Positions 34,866 through 45,157 are shown, numbered from the stretch's first letter. The stretch: 64,000 nt of DNA from Microglena sp. YARC (GCA_022414725.1 CM039466.1:38447626-38511625); one strand, 5' to 3'. Numbers and translations: made by a program. The notes: generated from the letters alone by a model not told the origin.

Positions 34866-36780
34866 CGCCCCCCCCCACACACACCTACCCACACACACAG
34901 ACAGACAAACCCCACACACTAGATACCCTTGCCTTAAACACATACACTCCAGTTGAGTTTGATTTGCAAGACAGGTACAGACTGTGGGTCTGCAGCTTCA
35001 ACATGAAGCCCACACCACACCACCACCACCACCCTACCCCCTACAAACACACCCACCCACTTGCCCACTTGCTCACCCCCTACGACTAACATACCCACTT
35101 GCCCACCCCTAAAACACACAGACTTGCACCCCACCCCCCACCACGACCACTACCACCCTACCCCCTGCAAACACACCCACCCACTTGCCCACTTGCTCAC
35201 CCCCTAGGACACACCCACACACTTGCTCACATCGCACAACACACACTTGCACCCCCCCTACAACACACACACTTGCTTACCCCCTGCAAACACACCCACG
35301 CACTTGCTCACATCGCACAACACACACTTGCACCCCCCCTACAACACACACACTTGCTTACCCCCTGCAAACACACCCACACACTTGCAACCCCCCTACA
35401 ACAACCCCCCACACACCCCTCCTACAACACACCCACTTGATCATCCCCTGCAAACACACTCACCCACTTGCCCACCCCCTACAACACACCCACTTGCCCA
35501 CCCCCACTAGCCCACGCCCTGCAAACACGCTCACCCACTTGCCCACCCCCTACAACACACCCATTTGCCCGCCCCTACAACACACACACTTGCACCCCCC
35601 CCACACACACACACACCCCACACACACCACCACCACCACCACCACCAGTACAACACACACACTTGCCCATCCCCTACAAACACACCTACCCTCTTGCCCA
35701 TCCCATACAACACACACACTCGCACCCCCACTGCAACACACAAACTTGCCCACCCCATGTAAACACACTCACCCACTTGCCCACCCCCTACAACACATAC
35801 ACTTGCCCACCCCCTACAACACATACAACTACCCACCCCCTGCAAACACACCCACTGCAACATACAAGCTTGCCCACCCCCTGCTAACACACTTCCTCAC
35901 TTGCCCACCCCCTACAACACACCCATTTGCCCGCCCCCAACAACACATACGATTACTCACCCCCTGCAAACACACCCACTGCAACACACAAGCTTGCCCA
36001 CCCCCTGCAAAACACACTCACCCACTTGCCCACCCCTGCATACACGCTCACCCACTTGGCCCCCCCCCTACAACACACCCACTTGCCCCCCCCCCCCCCC
36101 CCCCCCCCCCCTCCCCCCCCCTGCAAACACACAAGCACATACTTGCCCACCCCCTACAACACACACACTTGGACCCCCCCCACCCACCCCTGCAAACACA
36201 CAAGCACACACTTTCCCACCCCTACAACACACACACTTGGACCCCCCCCCCCCCCCCCCCCTCCCCCTGCAAAACACAAGCACACACTTGCCCATCCCCT
36301 ACAACACACACACTTGGACCCCCCCCCACCCCCCCACCCCCCCACACCCCACACACACACCATCACCACCACCACAACACAAACACTTGCCCACCCCCTA
36401 CAACACACAAACTTGCACACCCACTGCAAACACACTCACCCACTTGCCACCCCCTACAACTCAAACACTTGCACCCCCTGCAAACACACAAACTTGCCCA
36501 CCCCTGCAAACACGCTCACCCACTTGCCCACTTGCCGACCCCCTACAACACACACACTTGCCCACCCCCTGCAAACACGCTCACCCACTTGCCCACTTGC
36601 CGACCCCCTACAACACACACACTTGCCCACCCCCTGCAAACACGCTCACCCACTTGCCCACTTGCCGACCCCCTACAACACACACACTTGCCCACCCCCT
36701 GCAAGCACACAAGCACACACTATTCATCTCCGATTTGATTGGCTTGATCGGTACAGTCTGCCATAACTCAACTATTACCT

Positions 36781-36821
<41 letters not shown>

Positions 36822-38041
36822 CCAACCAACCAACCAACCCAACCAGCCCATCACCACCACAACACACATACTTGCTCCCAAGCACTCACGTTTGGTCTGA
36901 TCTGCACGATCGGCACCGTCTGCAGCTCCACCATCACACTGCCCTCCTTATCCCTGTAGCAGTCCACCTGGATTCCGTCCTCTTCCTCCATCTCTACATC
37001 CACAGGCACAGGCACAGGCACAGGTGCAGGAGCAGGCTGCTTCGCCACAGGCATCACTGCCGCTGTCCCTGTCTGCGCTCCAGCCGTGGGGTTCACTCCA
37101 CCCATCTGGGCCTGCTGGTGCATCGGCATTTGTGTTGCCGCTAGCTGTCCCTGACCCATCATGCCCCCCATGGGGACCTGCCCCCCCCCATAGGTCATAG
37201 CGGGCTGCATACCGTAGGGCTGCATGCCGTAGCCTTGGTAGCCTCCCCCTCCCATAGCCATCTGCTGCTGCTGCTGCATCATCTGCTGCTGCTGTTGCAT
37301 TTGCTGCCTCTGGAACTGCAGCTGGGCCATCTGGTTCTGATCAAAAGGCTGCTTCTGCTTTTGGTTAAACTGCTGAGGGATCATCTGGCTCTGATTAAAC
37401 TGCTGCTGCTGCTTCTGCTTCTGATTGAACTGCTGAGGCATCATCTGGCTCTGATTAAACTGCTGCTTCTGATTCTGATTGAACTGCTGAGGGACCATCA
37501 GCTGAGGGACCATCTTGCCCCCCTTCTTTTGAGCGTTGTATCCCTGCTGTGGTTGAGGCTGCTTCTGTTGCTGTAGGGGGGGTTGCTTCTGTTGCGCTGT
37601 GTAAGGTTGCTTCTGTTGAAAGGACTGATGGCCACCGAGATTACCTCGCCCACCCCCACGCGCTGCAAGGCTACCTCCTCGCCCTCCTTGCCCCATCATC
37701 ACCCCACCGCTCGCATTGCTGTTGACGAAGGATTGCTTGACGCCAGGGGCGATGCTGTTTCCTTGCGGGCGACTCACTTTTTGAACTCCGCCACCACGTA
37801 CACCCACTGGTGATCCTTTTCCTCCTAGAGGAGCTTTTCCTCCCAGTGGACTCTTGCTTCCCAGAGCACCTTTGCTTCCTAGAGCACCGAGCTTGGTCAT
37901 CGGATTTTCCTTCTTGGGAGCAGGGGCGCTCTTCACAGGAGGGACATTCGTCTTGGCAGTGGGAGCAGGTGTTTTTTTCTGGTTCCGCCTAGATGCGATC
38001 AGTGCGTCCAGGCTGCTGTTCAATCCACTGGGATCGACCAT
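30565..38041 (-). CDS. Gln-rich, low-complexity protein gene, four exons in phase; 3' end unresolved
   Basis: Exons on the minus strand: 38041-36890, 34387-34340, 33052-32942 and 30857-30565. The first three introns fall between codons and the donors are GTGAGT, GTGAGT, GTAAGG and GTAAGC. Exon 1 starts at ATG and encodes 384 residues: [12 protein letters not shown] near the start, a Gly/Arg-rich part, then repeats such as [15 protein letters not shown], Met/Gln runs and an acidic end with [14 protein letters not shown]. Exon 2 gives [16 protein letters not shown], exon 3 begins [18 protein letters not shown] and ends AKLHAFE, exon 4 begins [19 protein letters not shown] do not recognise the family. 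The N-terminal 'SLDALI.SRR' resembles the UAP56-binding motif of mRNA export adaptors, and the low-complexity Gln/Gly-rich body would suit an RNA-binding factor; this is a weak inference. Exons 1, 2 and 3 are each followed by donor-derived copies. Confidence 0.65.
30900..31055 (-). repeat. Reversed SINE A remnant and spacer in intron 3
   Basis: GTCCGGGGTAGCCAAATAGG at about 31012 reads on the minus strand as the family A core ending in GGACTG. The rest is GT-rich spacer. Confidence 0.45.
31060..31780 (-). repeat. ~38-bp minisatellite of donor-like GTAAGG units
   Basis: On the minus strand the unit contains GGGTGGGGTAAGGTTGATGT. About 18 copies. The same unit begins directly at the donor of exon 3 (GAG-GTAAGG at 32942) and occupies 32730-32941, so this is that donor, amplified within intron 3. 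Confidence 0.85.
31785..31850 (-). repeat. Copy of the 3' half of exon 3
   Basis: GACAGTGAACCAAGGGGATC onward on the minus strand matches exon 3 from '[20 protein letters not shown]' to its end, displaced about 1.1 kb downstream into the intron. The donor is altered (GAGGGGTGGGCGAGGTAAGG). Confidence 0.75.
31975..32690. repeat. (TTG/CTG)n trinucleotide tract, ~700 bp
   Basis: Imperfect GTT/GCT triplets with regular GTTTGT breaks. The minus strand would read poly-Gln/Asn/Thr and the plus strand poly-Leu/Cys/Val, but the tract lies inside intron 3 of the minus-strand gene. Confidence 0.95.
32730..32941 (-). repeat. Donor-derived minisatellite adjoining exon 3
   Basis: Continuous with the true donor; units of GTAAGGTTGACGTAAGGGG on the minus strand. 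Confidence 0.85.
33060..33430 (-). repeat. G/C-rich spacers and upstream copies of the 5' half of exon 3
   Basis: 33225-33285 on the minus strand reads CCCCCAGTGTGGCATGCACA and continues parallel to exon 3 ([20 protein letters not shown]). A shorter copy is near 33405-33432. These copies carry the acceptor plus exon start and lie upstream of the true exon. Confidence 0.75.
33537..33912. repeat. (TAATG)n and (GATA/GGAT)n microsatellites
   Basis: 33540-33632 is TAATG repeats. 33633-33912 is GATGGATAGATAGATGGAC-type tetranucleotides. Confidence 0.95.
33930..34339 (-). repeat. Copies of the exon 2 end and donor
   Basis: On the minus strand GGCTACTGGGACGATGACAC with TGTGGTGAGTGC recurs near 33970, 34030, 34105, 34170 and 34220, below the true exon at 34340-34387, interleaved with (ATT)n. 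This is a donor-side array. Confidence 0.8.
34388..35050 (-). repeat. CA/GT/G-rich spacers and copies of the exon 1 end
   Basis: On the minus strand, copies near 34640-34700, 34790-34830 and 34965-35010 encode variants of the exon 1 end ([14 protein letters not shown] versus [14 protein letters not shown]). They are displaced about 2 kb downstream into intron 1. 34411-34460 is a G tract; 34480-34520 is (GGT)n. Confidence 0.7.
35051..36720. repeat. ~25-50-bp CACTTGCCCACCCCCTACAA minisatellite
   Basis: Units of CACTTGCCCACCCCCTACAA and CCCCTGCAAACACACTCACC alternate for 1.7 kb, with C-runs at 36085-36120 and 36241-36262. The minus strand shows repeated GTTTGCAGGGGG, an acceptor-like motif. Long His/Thr/Pro frames here are by-products. 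Confidence 0.9.
36721..36889 (-). repeat. First copy of the exon 1 end, C-run, and exon 1 donor
   Basis: 36727-36785 on the minus strand reads [15 protein letters not shown], parallel to the exon 1 end. 36782-36819 is a run of ~38 C. GTGAGT of the true donor is at 36884-36889. Confidence 0.75.
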
Positions 38042-38985
38042 CGCAGCAAGCAGTGCGATTGATTACGTCGCAAGAAGGAAGTTGCAGGAAGAATCTGAAG
38101 AGGCGATGAAATCAAGAAGGACGATGGCACTAAGAGTCGAATTAGAAAAGACGATGGAAACGAGTGATGCGGCGCAGATTAAGGAACGGAACGCTATAGT
38201 ACCGCACGAGCCGAATCAGCGGTCACCATCATATCATCATCATGTTGTAAGGCCCCGGGAAACCCAATAAATTCGGGACTCCTGGGCCAGGTGGCGAACT
38301 TTTGAAATCTGAACTCCCTCGCAACGCCCAGCGCCCAGTTCGAGAAGTAGGGTCGTGTCCTGACAGATGGCACTCTTTTCACTTGCCCATTTTTGCGTTG
38401 TCCCAGCAATTATGTTGAAAGGATGGTCGCGAAAGGATGTTATAGTTGGTCTCCCTATCAGGTGTGTTCATGGGTACTTCAAAACGTACGTTTTATGAGC
38501 CATAACAGTCTTTAAAAACTACGTTTCATAATCGAAGGCCCACGCTTCACGAGCCAAAAGCTACGTACCACACACTGTACGCTGGCAACGTAGGGGGCCC
38601 TCTCAAATCTGCGTTTGGGATGTGTAACGTAACGTTTTGGTCAACCCTGTATATGACATGAACGCAGCGACTCTGAGGATTCAGATGAGAGAAAGGCGTG
38701 GCCACTCCCCTACGACTGCCTGCACCCGGTTCAGCCTGTTGAACAGGTGCTAGTAGTATTAGACACCTGTTTGCGTACATCATTGGTTATCAATGTAGTC
38801 GTTGAACAGGTGCTGAACACCTTGAACACCTGTTTTACAACCGGGACAGGGTACAGGCAGCCATAGGGAGCTCCTCCGCCATGGCAGACAAGTCCCGGGA
38901 CAGGCGACCTGACAGACTCAGGGATAAGTCTGGCCTGGACCTGAGGGACCGCAGGAGAAGATCTGGCCTGGACAAGTTTTTAAAC
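38042..38985. other. Upstream region of the Gln-rich gene; no gene seen
   Basis: Presumably contains the promoter and 5' UTR of the minus-strand gene; no clear TATA box identified. 38720-38880 has repeated GAACAGGTG/CACCTG motifs in both orientations and resembles 21045-21145. Confidence 0.4.
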
Positions 38986-39130
38986 TATCTCATCTGCTTA
39001 CCGTATTAGGCTTCCTGGTTCATCAGGCGTTATCATTACCGTATTAGGCTTCCTGGTTCGCATAGGGGAACTTGGACTTGGATGACGGTGAGCAGCCCAG
39101 AGTTGGCTGGAAAACCATGTAACAATCGAA
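38986..39130 (+). repeat. Family D repeat carrying a tail-only SINE B insertion
   Basis: A 24-bp sequence (TTACCGTATTAGGCTTCCTG plus GTTC) occurs at 38998-39021 and 39036-39059. The bases between and overlapping them, ATCAGGCGTTATCATTA, are the 3' end of SINE B. This is a target-site duplication around a severely 5'-truncated insertion. Confidence 0.8.
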
Positions 39131-39660
39131 AGCAATTTCAGTTGGCGCATGCACAGTCGGCCAACAATTTGTCGGAAGGGGTTCTGCCAAGTGTACGGCT
39201 GTCGAAAATACGACATTTTAAATTAGATTGCGGTGCGGTATGATATTGTACAATAACGATATCGTGTACAATTCCCCTTGACCATGCTGGCAGATGTTGC
39301 ATAGCGAATTTGGTAAGTAGATCATTATATCACAATTAAATTATCAATAAAATCATCAGACCTATTTAGACTGTCTAATCCGCTTAATGTGCTCCCTGGT
39401 TTTCGTGGGTATTTCACGGGGGGACTTCAAATTGGCAGACGGTGAGCAGCCCAGAGCTGAAGAACCATGTAACAATCCCAAATAAATTATCACTGCATCA
39501 AGAACTCAAGGCCTCCTTTGGTAAAACGATTATTTGGGGTTCAGTTCATCAGTGCTCCCTCTTTTTAGCCCCTCCTGATACCATAATTAGGCAATTCCCT
39601 TTAGACTATTTGGATACCCTTGGACTATAACAACACACACACACTAGTACTCTACGCATG
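39131..39660 (+). repeat. Family D copy and SINE A copy
   Basis: 39365-39475: GACTGTCTAATCCGCTTAAT to AGACGGTGAGCAGCCCAGAG (family D). 39535-39650: GGGTTCAGTTCATCAGTGCT to GGACTATAACAACACACACA (SINE A). 39245-39280 has the imperfect palindrome ATTGTACA...TGTACAAT. Confidence 0.6.
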
Positions 39661-39960
39661 TTTACTACGCATGCAGACTGTGAGCAACCTGCAGGGTGAA
39701 ATAGTGATATTATGATATACCATGTAGCCATACAAAATCCAAACTAAACTAGACAAAAAAACAATCCAGAAATGTATTGCCATTTGTACGTTGCGGAATA
39801 TGCAATCTTGCATTCCAGGGTTAGTGGTGACAGTAACGATTGGCAAGTGGTCTGGCTTGCCCTCCTTTCCCACGTGTACCTACTTACGTCGGCATTTCTT
39901 CGCCTTTCTTTCTGAGTCCTCGGTGGACGCTATTTTGTGAAAGGGGTCCCAATTCCTGGG
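39661..39960. other. Non-coding; shares ~80 bp with 45240-45345
   Basis: CGCCTTTCTTTCTGAGTCCT near 39900 and the ~60 following bases match the minus strand near 45300. No coding region supported. Confidence 0.5.
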
Positions 39961-40340
39961 TTGACTGGCTGATTGACTTTTAATGGTAGTCTCAACAGAT
40001 TCTCTGGATAGGTAAGAGTCCCCACATCCCGTTTCGAAGAATGGCTCAATGGTAGAGCTCGCTGAAACAAGAAGATGCAGGGCTCAAATCCCTACGGGTG
40101 CGCTTTAGTGTTCGCGGTCGCTGTCAACCGCCATGGTAGCTTTGTCCATGTGAAGTAGCAGCCCGATCCCTACCGCCGTAAGACGAAGCTTCCTTAATAC
40201 CATGCCCCACCAGGCATTATCATTACTTAAGAGTTCCCACCACCTGGCAGCATGGTACAGGCAGTACAGCCATGGCAACTCGAGGCATGCCACCAGGGTT
40301 GCAGGGTTGGGACGAATCACAACCAACCAACCAACCGACC
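39960..40340 (-). pseudogene. Truncated duplicate of the LRR gene 3' end, split by a SINE
   Basis: Minus-strand segments parallel the C-terminus of the gene at 40388: ATLVACLELPWLYC against ASLAPLVACPKLQWLYC, and LSRESVETTIKSQ against LSRESVETAIRKSI. A SINE B at 40026-40227 separates the two parts. The 40320-40380 stretch is a CCAA microsatellite. Confidence 0.7.
40026..40227 (+). repeat. tRNA-derived SINE, family B, with 13-bp target-site duplication
   Basis: 202 bp bounded by TAAGAGTCCCCAC (40013-40025) and TAAGAGTTCCCAC (40228-40240). A box TGGCTCAATGGTAGAGC, B box GGGCTCAAATCCC, 3' end CAGGCATTATCATTACT. The homologous site in the intact LRR gene (40440-40460) lacks the element. Confidence 0.9.
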
Positions 40341-40387
40341 AACCAACCAACCAACCAACCAATCAATCAACCAAGCAAGCAAAGCAA

Positions 40388-43300
40388 CTAGAGAGACTGG
40401 CTGATTGACTTGCGAATAGCAGTCTCCACAGATTCCCTAGATAAGTACGAGTCCCCACCGCTTGGCAGATTGGTACGGGAGCAGTACAGCCATTGCAACT
40501 TGGGGCATGCCACCAGGGGGGCCAGGCTGGCGACTGGGGTGTTGGCGCAGTGGACGATCTCAAGCGCCCTACATGATGACAGGCTGTCAAGCTCAGCTAC
40601 AAACGTGTAGCTGAAATTCAGTTTTCTCAGCTGTATGCAAGCTGCCAGGGGATCTAGGCTCAATATGCCCGTACGGTAGCAGTACAAGACCTCCAAGGCG
40701 GTACAGGAGGACAGGGGAGATAGGTCGGTGACGTTGGTAGAGCTCACATCAAGCGTGCCTAGCATGCGGCAGACTGATAGAGGGGAGAGGCACTGCAGGC
40801 CAAGGCAGTGGGCACAGTCCAGCTCCTGAGAGGGGTGGAAGGGGTTAGGGGTGTAGGGGTGTAGGGGTAGGGGTGTTGGGGTGTAATCAGACAAGGGGTA
40901 ATTCAACACTCCACAGTCCAGCTCCTGAGAGGGGTGGAAGGGGGTAGGGGTGTAGGGATGTAATCGAACATGGGGTAATTCGACACCCCAAAGTCCCAGA
41001 TAATTCAAGACCCCACAGTCCAGCTCCTGAGAGGGGTGGAAGGGGGTAGGGGTGTAGGGGTAGGGGTGTTGGGGGTGTAATCAGACATGGGGTAATTCAA
41101 CACCCCACAGTCCAGCTCCTGAGAGGGGTGTAAGGGGGTAGGGGGGTTATCAGACATGGAGTAATTCGACACCCCACAGTCCCATTCGACACCCCACAGT
41201 CCGGCTCCTGAGAGGGGTGTAGGGGTAGGGGTGTAGGGGTGTAATCAGACATGGGGTAATTCAACACCCCACAGTCCAGCTCCTGAGGGGTGTAAGGGGG
41301 TAGGGGGTAGAGGGGGTTATCAGACATGGAGTAATTCAACACCCCACAGTCCCATTCGACACCCCACAGTCCGGTTCCTGAGAGGGTGTAAGGAGGTAGG
41401 GGGGTAGGGGGGTAGGGGTGTAATCAGACAAGGGGTAATTCAAAACCCCGCCTAAAGCCCTGTGCAGCTACTTCAAGAATTCAAGAAACATACGAATGCC
41501 ATATTCGACACCCCACTTCAAGACCTGCGCAGCCTGAGAGCATCAACATATCAGAAACAAGTCCTATGCAGCAGTGATTATTTTTTGACGGAGCCCCCCC
41601 TTCTGGGGGGGGGAGCCCCCAGTGTTACCCATTTGTCCGTCCGACCATCCAACCATCCATCCATCCATCCATCTGACCGTGATGAAGCCCGACACGTCAG
41701 CCAACGGCCTCGTAACTAACTCGCTTCCGTTGCCACCTGTCGCTCCCTCGCCATCACTCTCCGCCATTTTTTTAGCGTCACAGGGGACGCTGCATCGAAC
41801 TTGTCAAATCTGAAAGTGGGTTTTTTCTAGCTTTATGGTTCCCTCCTCCACGGACAGCGTTAAAGTGGTTTTTGTAGCTTTTTGTAGCTTTTGGGGAGCA
41901 TTTGGGGCCTTTTTTAAAAACTATTTTATAGCGATAATTTCTCCAAAATGGGGTCCAAACTAGCGATCGCTATATATAGCGGAAAAAAATATCCCTGCTA
42001 TGCAGCGTCGCAAGCAACGCTAAAAAATGGCGGAGTGTGTTGGCAACGGAACGAAAGGTGGCAACAGAAGCGAGTTAGTTACGAGAACATTGGATAACGT
42101 GTCAGGCTTCGTCTCGGGGGCGGGGGGGCGGGGGGGGGGGGGGGGAGGGGGGGGGGCGGTCGGACGGACGGTCGCACAAGCGGACAACCGGGTAACCCTG
42201 GCTCCCGCCCCTTGAAGGGGGGACTCCGCTAAAAACAAAGAAATGGAATAACGGTCCGATTCTGAGAGCGGTATATGCAGCAGAATGATTTTTGACCAGT
42301 TATATATATTAAACAGAACATTACATACCTAGCTATAGGCTGTACGGCTGCCCCTAGACTGGAACATACATACACCAGTTATATATATTAAACAGAACAT
42401 TACATAACTAGCTTTAGGCTGTACGGCTGCCCCGAGGCTGTAACATACATACACCAGTTATTTATATTAAACAGAACATTACATACCTAGCTTTAGGCTG
42501 TACGGCTGTCCCAAGACTGTAACATACACACACCAGTTATTTATATTAAACAGAACATTACATACCTAGCTTTAGGCTGTACGGCTGCCCCGAGACTGTA
42601 ACATACATCCACCAGAGGTTTTTCCGCCACCAATAGCAATCGCTACAAGGGACCCTGTTTTGGCCAAAACTTCCACTACCATAAGACTCGAATCTTGGCC
42701 TCCCGACCCCCTCGGCCAACACAAATCGTGACCAGGAGCCCAACCTGAAAAGACACCAAATCCCTGATCGCTACCAGAAGGCCCCCTTTCTGAAACGTAA
42801 AACAAACTCTGTTCGACACCCTACCTGAAAAGAAAAGAAAAGCAACACGCCAAGTCGGCATGATTAAGGAAGCTCTCCAAAGGGGGTCCTCGAACAACAC
42901 CATCAAACCGGGGGGGGGGGGCTAGGAACCCTACCTGAAGCCCTGTGCAGCTTGAGAGAGCTGACAGATCCGAAATGCCAACCATATGGCGTATCGTTAG
43001 GATTCTGAGAGCGGTACATGCTGCAAGTGGTACAAGGCTCGTGATCCTGGTGAGTGAGCAGCACACTTCCGTGAGAGCAGTACACATGCTCAACGGGGAC
43101 AGGTCAGCAACCGAGGTACGCTGCAAGCTGAGCTGGCGCAGCAGCGTACAGGCTGTCAGGGGTGCCAGGCTGGACACTGCTGTACCAGAGCAGTCAAGGT
43201 GGTGAAGATGAGCGCAGCCCCGTAAAGGAGAGAGGTCGGAAATGCGGGTCCCATGACACATAAGCTTCTGCAGGGAAGGGCAGGAGCAAGGCGGGGGGAG

Positions 43301-45157
43301 CTGAGTGACCCGTGTATTTGAGCAGTCCAGCTCCTCGAGGGCTGAAAAGGAGGTGAGAAATCTCCCTATTCCTGCTTCGGAAATGCGGGTCCCATGACAC
43401 ATAAGCTTCTGCAAGGAAGGGCAGGAGCCAGGCTGGGGGAGCTGAGTGATTAGTGTGTTTGAGCAGTCCAGCTCCTCGAGGGCTGAGAAGGAGGGGAGAA
43501 ACTTCCCCACCCCGGCTGCCTCACCAAGTCCTGGCAGACATTGACTGAGAGAATGAACACGTACCCCGGGCGGCGAACCTGATCCAGGTGGGGGTAAGCT
43601 CTGCTGAGCGTGGTCGAAAGAATGAACACTTGGCCCCGGTGCACGTGAGGGTGAACCATGGAGACCGTGGTTGAAAGAATCAACACTTGTGCCTGCTGCT
43701 AAGGCAGGCCCTGGTGTAGACCCCGGTGTAGACGGGGGCAAGCTCTGCTGGGTGTGTTTGAAAGAATAAGCATGTGCGCCAGGCGCTGAACCAGGCCCAC
43801 GTGGTGTAGGTGGGGGTGAACCATGAAGGTTGTGGTTGAAAGATTCAGCACTTGTCCCCGGTGCTGAACCAGGAGCAGGCAGGGGTGAACCATGCAGGCC
43901 GTGGTAGAAAGAATCAACCCTTGTGCCTGCTGCTAAGCCTGGCCCTTGTGTAGGCAGGGGCAAGCTCTGCTGGACGTGGTTGAAAGAATGAACACGCACC
44001 CCTAGCGCTGAACCTGCTTCGAGCGGGGGTAAGCAGTGTAGGCCGTGGTTGAAAGAATCAACCCTTGTGCCTGCTGCTGAGGCAGGCCCTGCTGCAGGCG
44101 GGGGTAAGCTCTGCTGGGCGTGGTTGAAAGAATGCACATACACCCCGGGCGCTGAACCTGCTCCAAATGGGGGTAAGCAGTGCAGGCTGTGCTCGAGGGA
44201 CTCTGCACCTACCCTCGGTACACAGCCTTCTCTTTGGTGGAAGAAGCTGTGTAGGCCTGTTTCCAGGGGGGCCACATCTGGCAGAATGGTTGCTATATCT
44301 GTACTGCTACAGTCTAGAAAGCGTAGTGCTGGGCATGCCACCAAGGGTGACAGGTCAGCAACAGCACTACAACTGATGCTCAAGCTCTCCAGCTTAGGAC
44401 AAGCCTGGATGGGGCTCAGGTCCTCTAACCCCGGGAAGGAGCATGCGAGCTTAGTTAGACCCATGATGCTGGTCAACACACCAGCTGGAATTTGGAAGAG
44501 GCCTGCTTTGGCGGTAGCTGGCCCCCCGGCCCAAGTGAGGCTGGTGGTGAAGGCATACACATCTTGCATCAGGCTCTTACAGACAAGTCGAATGGCTGAC
44601 TTGTCGTCCAGCTGAGAGATGATGAGAAACCTGGGGCCAGAGGGGAGCTGCAAAAGCGGGGGCTGGCTGGGATCTCCCTCACCTCCACATTGACACCCCG
44701 CCCCTGCCTGCCTCCCCTCCTTCTCCTGCTCCTCTTCACCCCCTGGATGGCCCCCCTCGTCCTGCAGTTTGAATGTTGCCTTGTTACCCACTGTCACCTC
44801 TTGCCTACTCCCCACCTCCTGCTCCTCTCCAACCCCTGCCTGTCTCGCCTCCTCCTCCTGCTCCTCTACACCCACTGCTGAAGATTGGCTCCCTTCTTCT
44901 GGCCGCTTGTGTTCTGTCCTATTAGCCACCTCCTGCTCCTTTTCTGCCTCTACACCCACCGCCCCTGCCTGTTTCCCCCCCTCCTCCGGCTCTTTTGCAC
45001 CCACTGCCAAAGAATGGCTCCCCTCCTCTTCCTGCTCTTTTACACCCACTGCCAAAGAATGGCTCCCCTCCTCCTGCTGCTTGAATTCTGCACTGCTTCC
45101 CACCGCCACCCCTTGGCTACTCCCCTCCTCCTGCTCGCCCCCGCCTCCTTGAACCAT
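40388..45157 (-). CDS. F-box-like / leucine-rich repeat protein; exons 45157-42935 and 40825-40388
   Basis: About 886 residues, starting at the first ATG in frame. Residues 1-170 are Glu/Gly-rich with 'EEGSHSLAVG' repeats. About 169-205 is F-box-like (LPSGPRFLIISQLDDKSAIR, then LVCKSLMQDVY), which would bind SKP1 in an SCF ubiquitin ligase. LRRs follow at about 240-300 ('ADLSPLVACPALRFLDCSST'), then a long tandem region (about 300-540) of 'VDSFNHGLHGSP / VHSFNHAQQSLPPP' repeats, then more LRRs to the end. The donor is CTTCAG-GTAGGG. The second exon follows CTCTCAG and begins ELDCAHCLGLQCLSPL; the join is between codons and restores the LRR spacing exactly (SSCTGLQ + ELDC). The intron contains two family E elements, a SINE-tail array and acceptor copies. 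The F-box call is tentative; the LRR call is firm. Confidence 0.75.
40826..41445 (-). repeat. Array of copies of the second LRR exon acceptor
   Basis: On the minus strand CTCTCAGGAGCTGGACTGTG followed by a GGGGTGTTGAATTAC block recurs near 40930, 41027, 41120, 41210, 41285 and 41375. Each is separated by short TACCCCTACACCCC runs. The true exon (40825) is the last copy, continuing as GCCCACTGCC. Confidence 0.85.
41446..41560 (-). repeat. Two degraded copies of the first LRR exon end
   Basis: AGCTGCACAGGGCTTTAGG (minus, near 41455) and GGCTGCGCAGGTCTTGAAG (minus, near 41525) match the exon end AGCTGCACAGGGCTTCAGG at 42935. Confidence 0.55.
41567..41800 (-). repeat. Dispersed element, family E, with inverted termini
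   Basis: Minus-strand 5' end ACAAGTTCGATGCAGCG; its 3' end reads, inverted, ACAAGTCCTATGCAGC. The 3' half has the GGGGGCTCC...GGAGCC C/G hairpin and CTCCGTCAAAAAA. (GGAT)n expansion in the middle. Confidence 0.65.
41801..42000. other. AT-rich intron sequence, nothing recognised
   Basis: Contains TTTTTGTAGCTTTTTGTAGC and an imperfect palindrome AGCGATCGCTATATATAGCG. No gene seen. Confidence 0.5.
42000..42240 (+). repeat. Dispersed element, family E
   Basis: TATGCAGCGTCGCAAGCAAC to GGGACTCCGCTAAAAACA with a G-run in the middle; near full-length relative of 26777-26990 and 48954-49165. Confidence 0.75.
42290..42615. repeat. ~79-bp tandem array of SINE-tail-like units, four copies
   Basis: ACCAGTTATATATATTAAAC starts at about 42296, 42374, 42456 and 42532. 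Each unit ends with TGTACGGCTGCCC and GACTGTAACATACATAC, the 3' end of SINE A. Confidence 0.85.

Noticed and set aside
35185..36738. 517-codon His/Thr/Pro-rich frame
   Set aside because: By-product of a CACCC/ACAA minisatellite in intron 1 of the minus-strand gene; no non-repetitive coding part.
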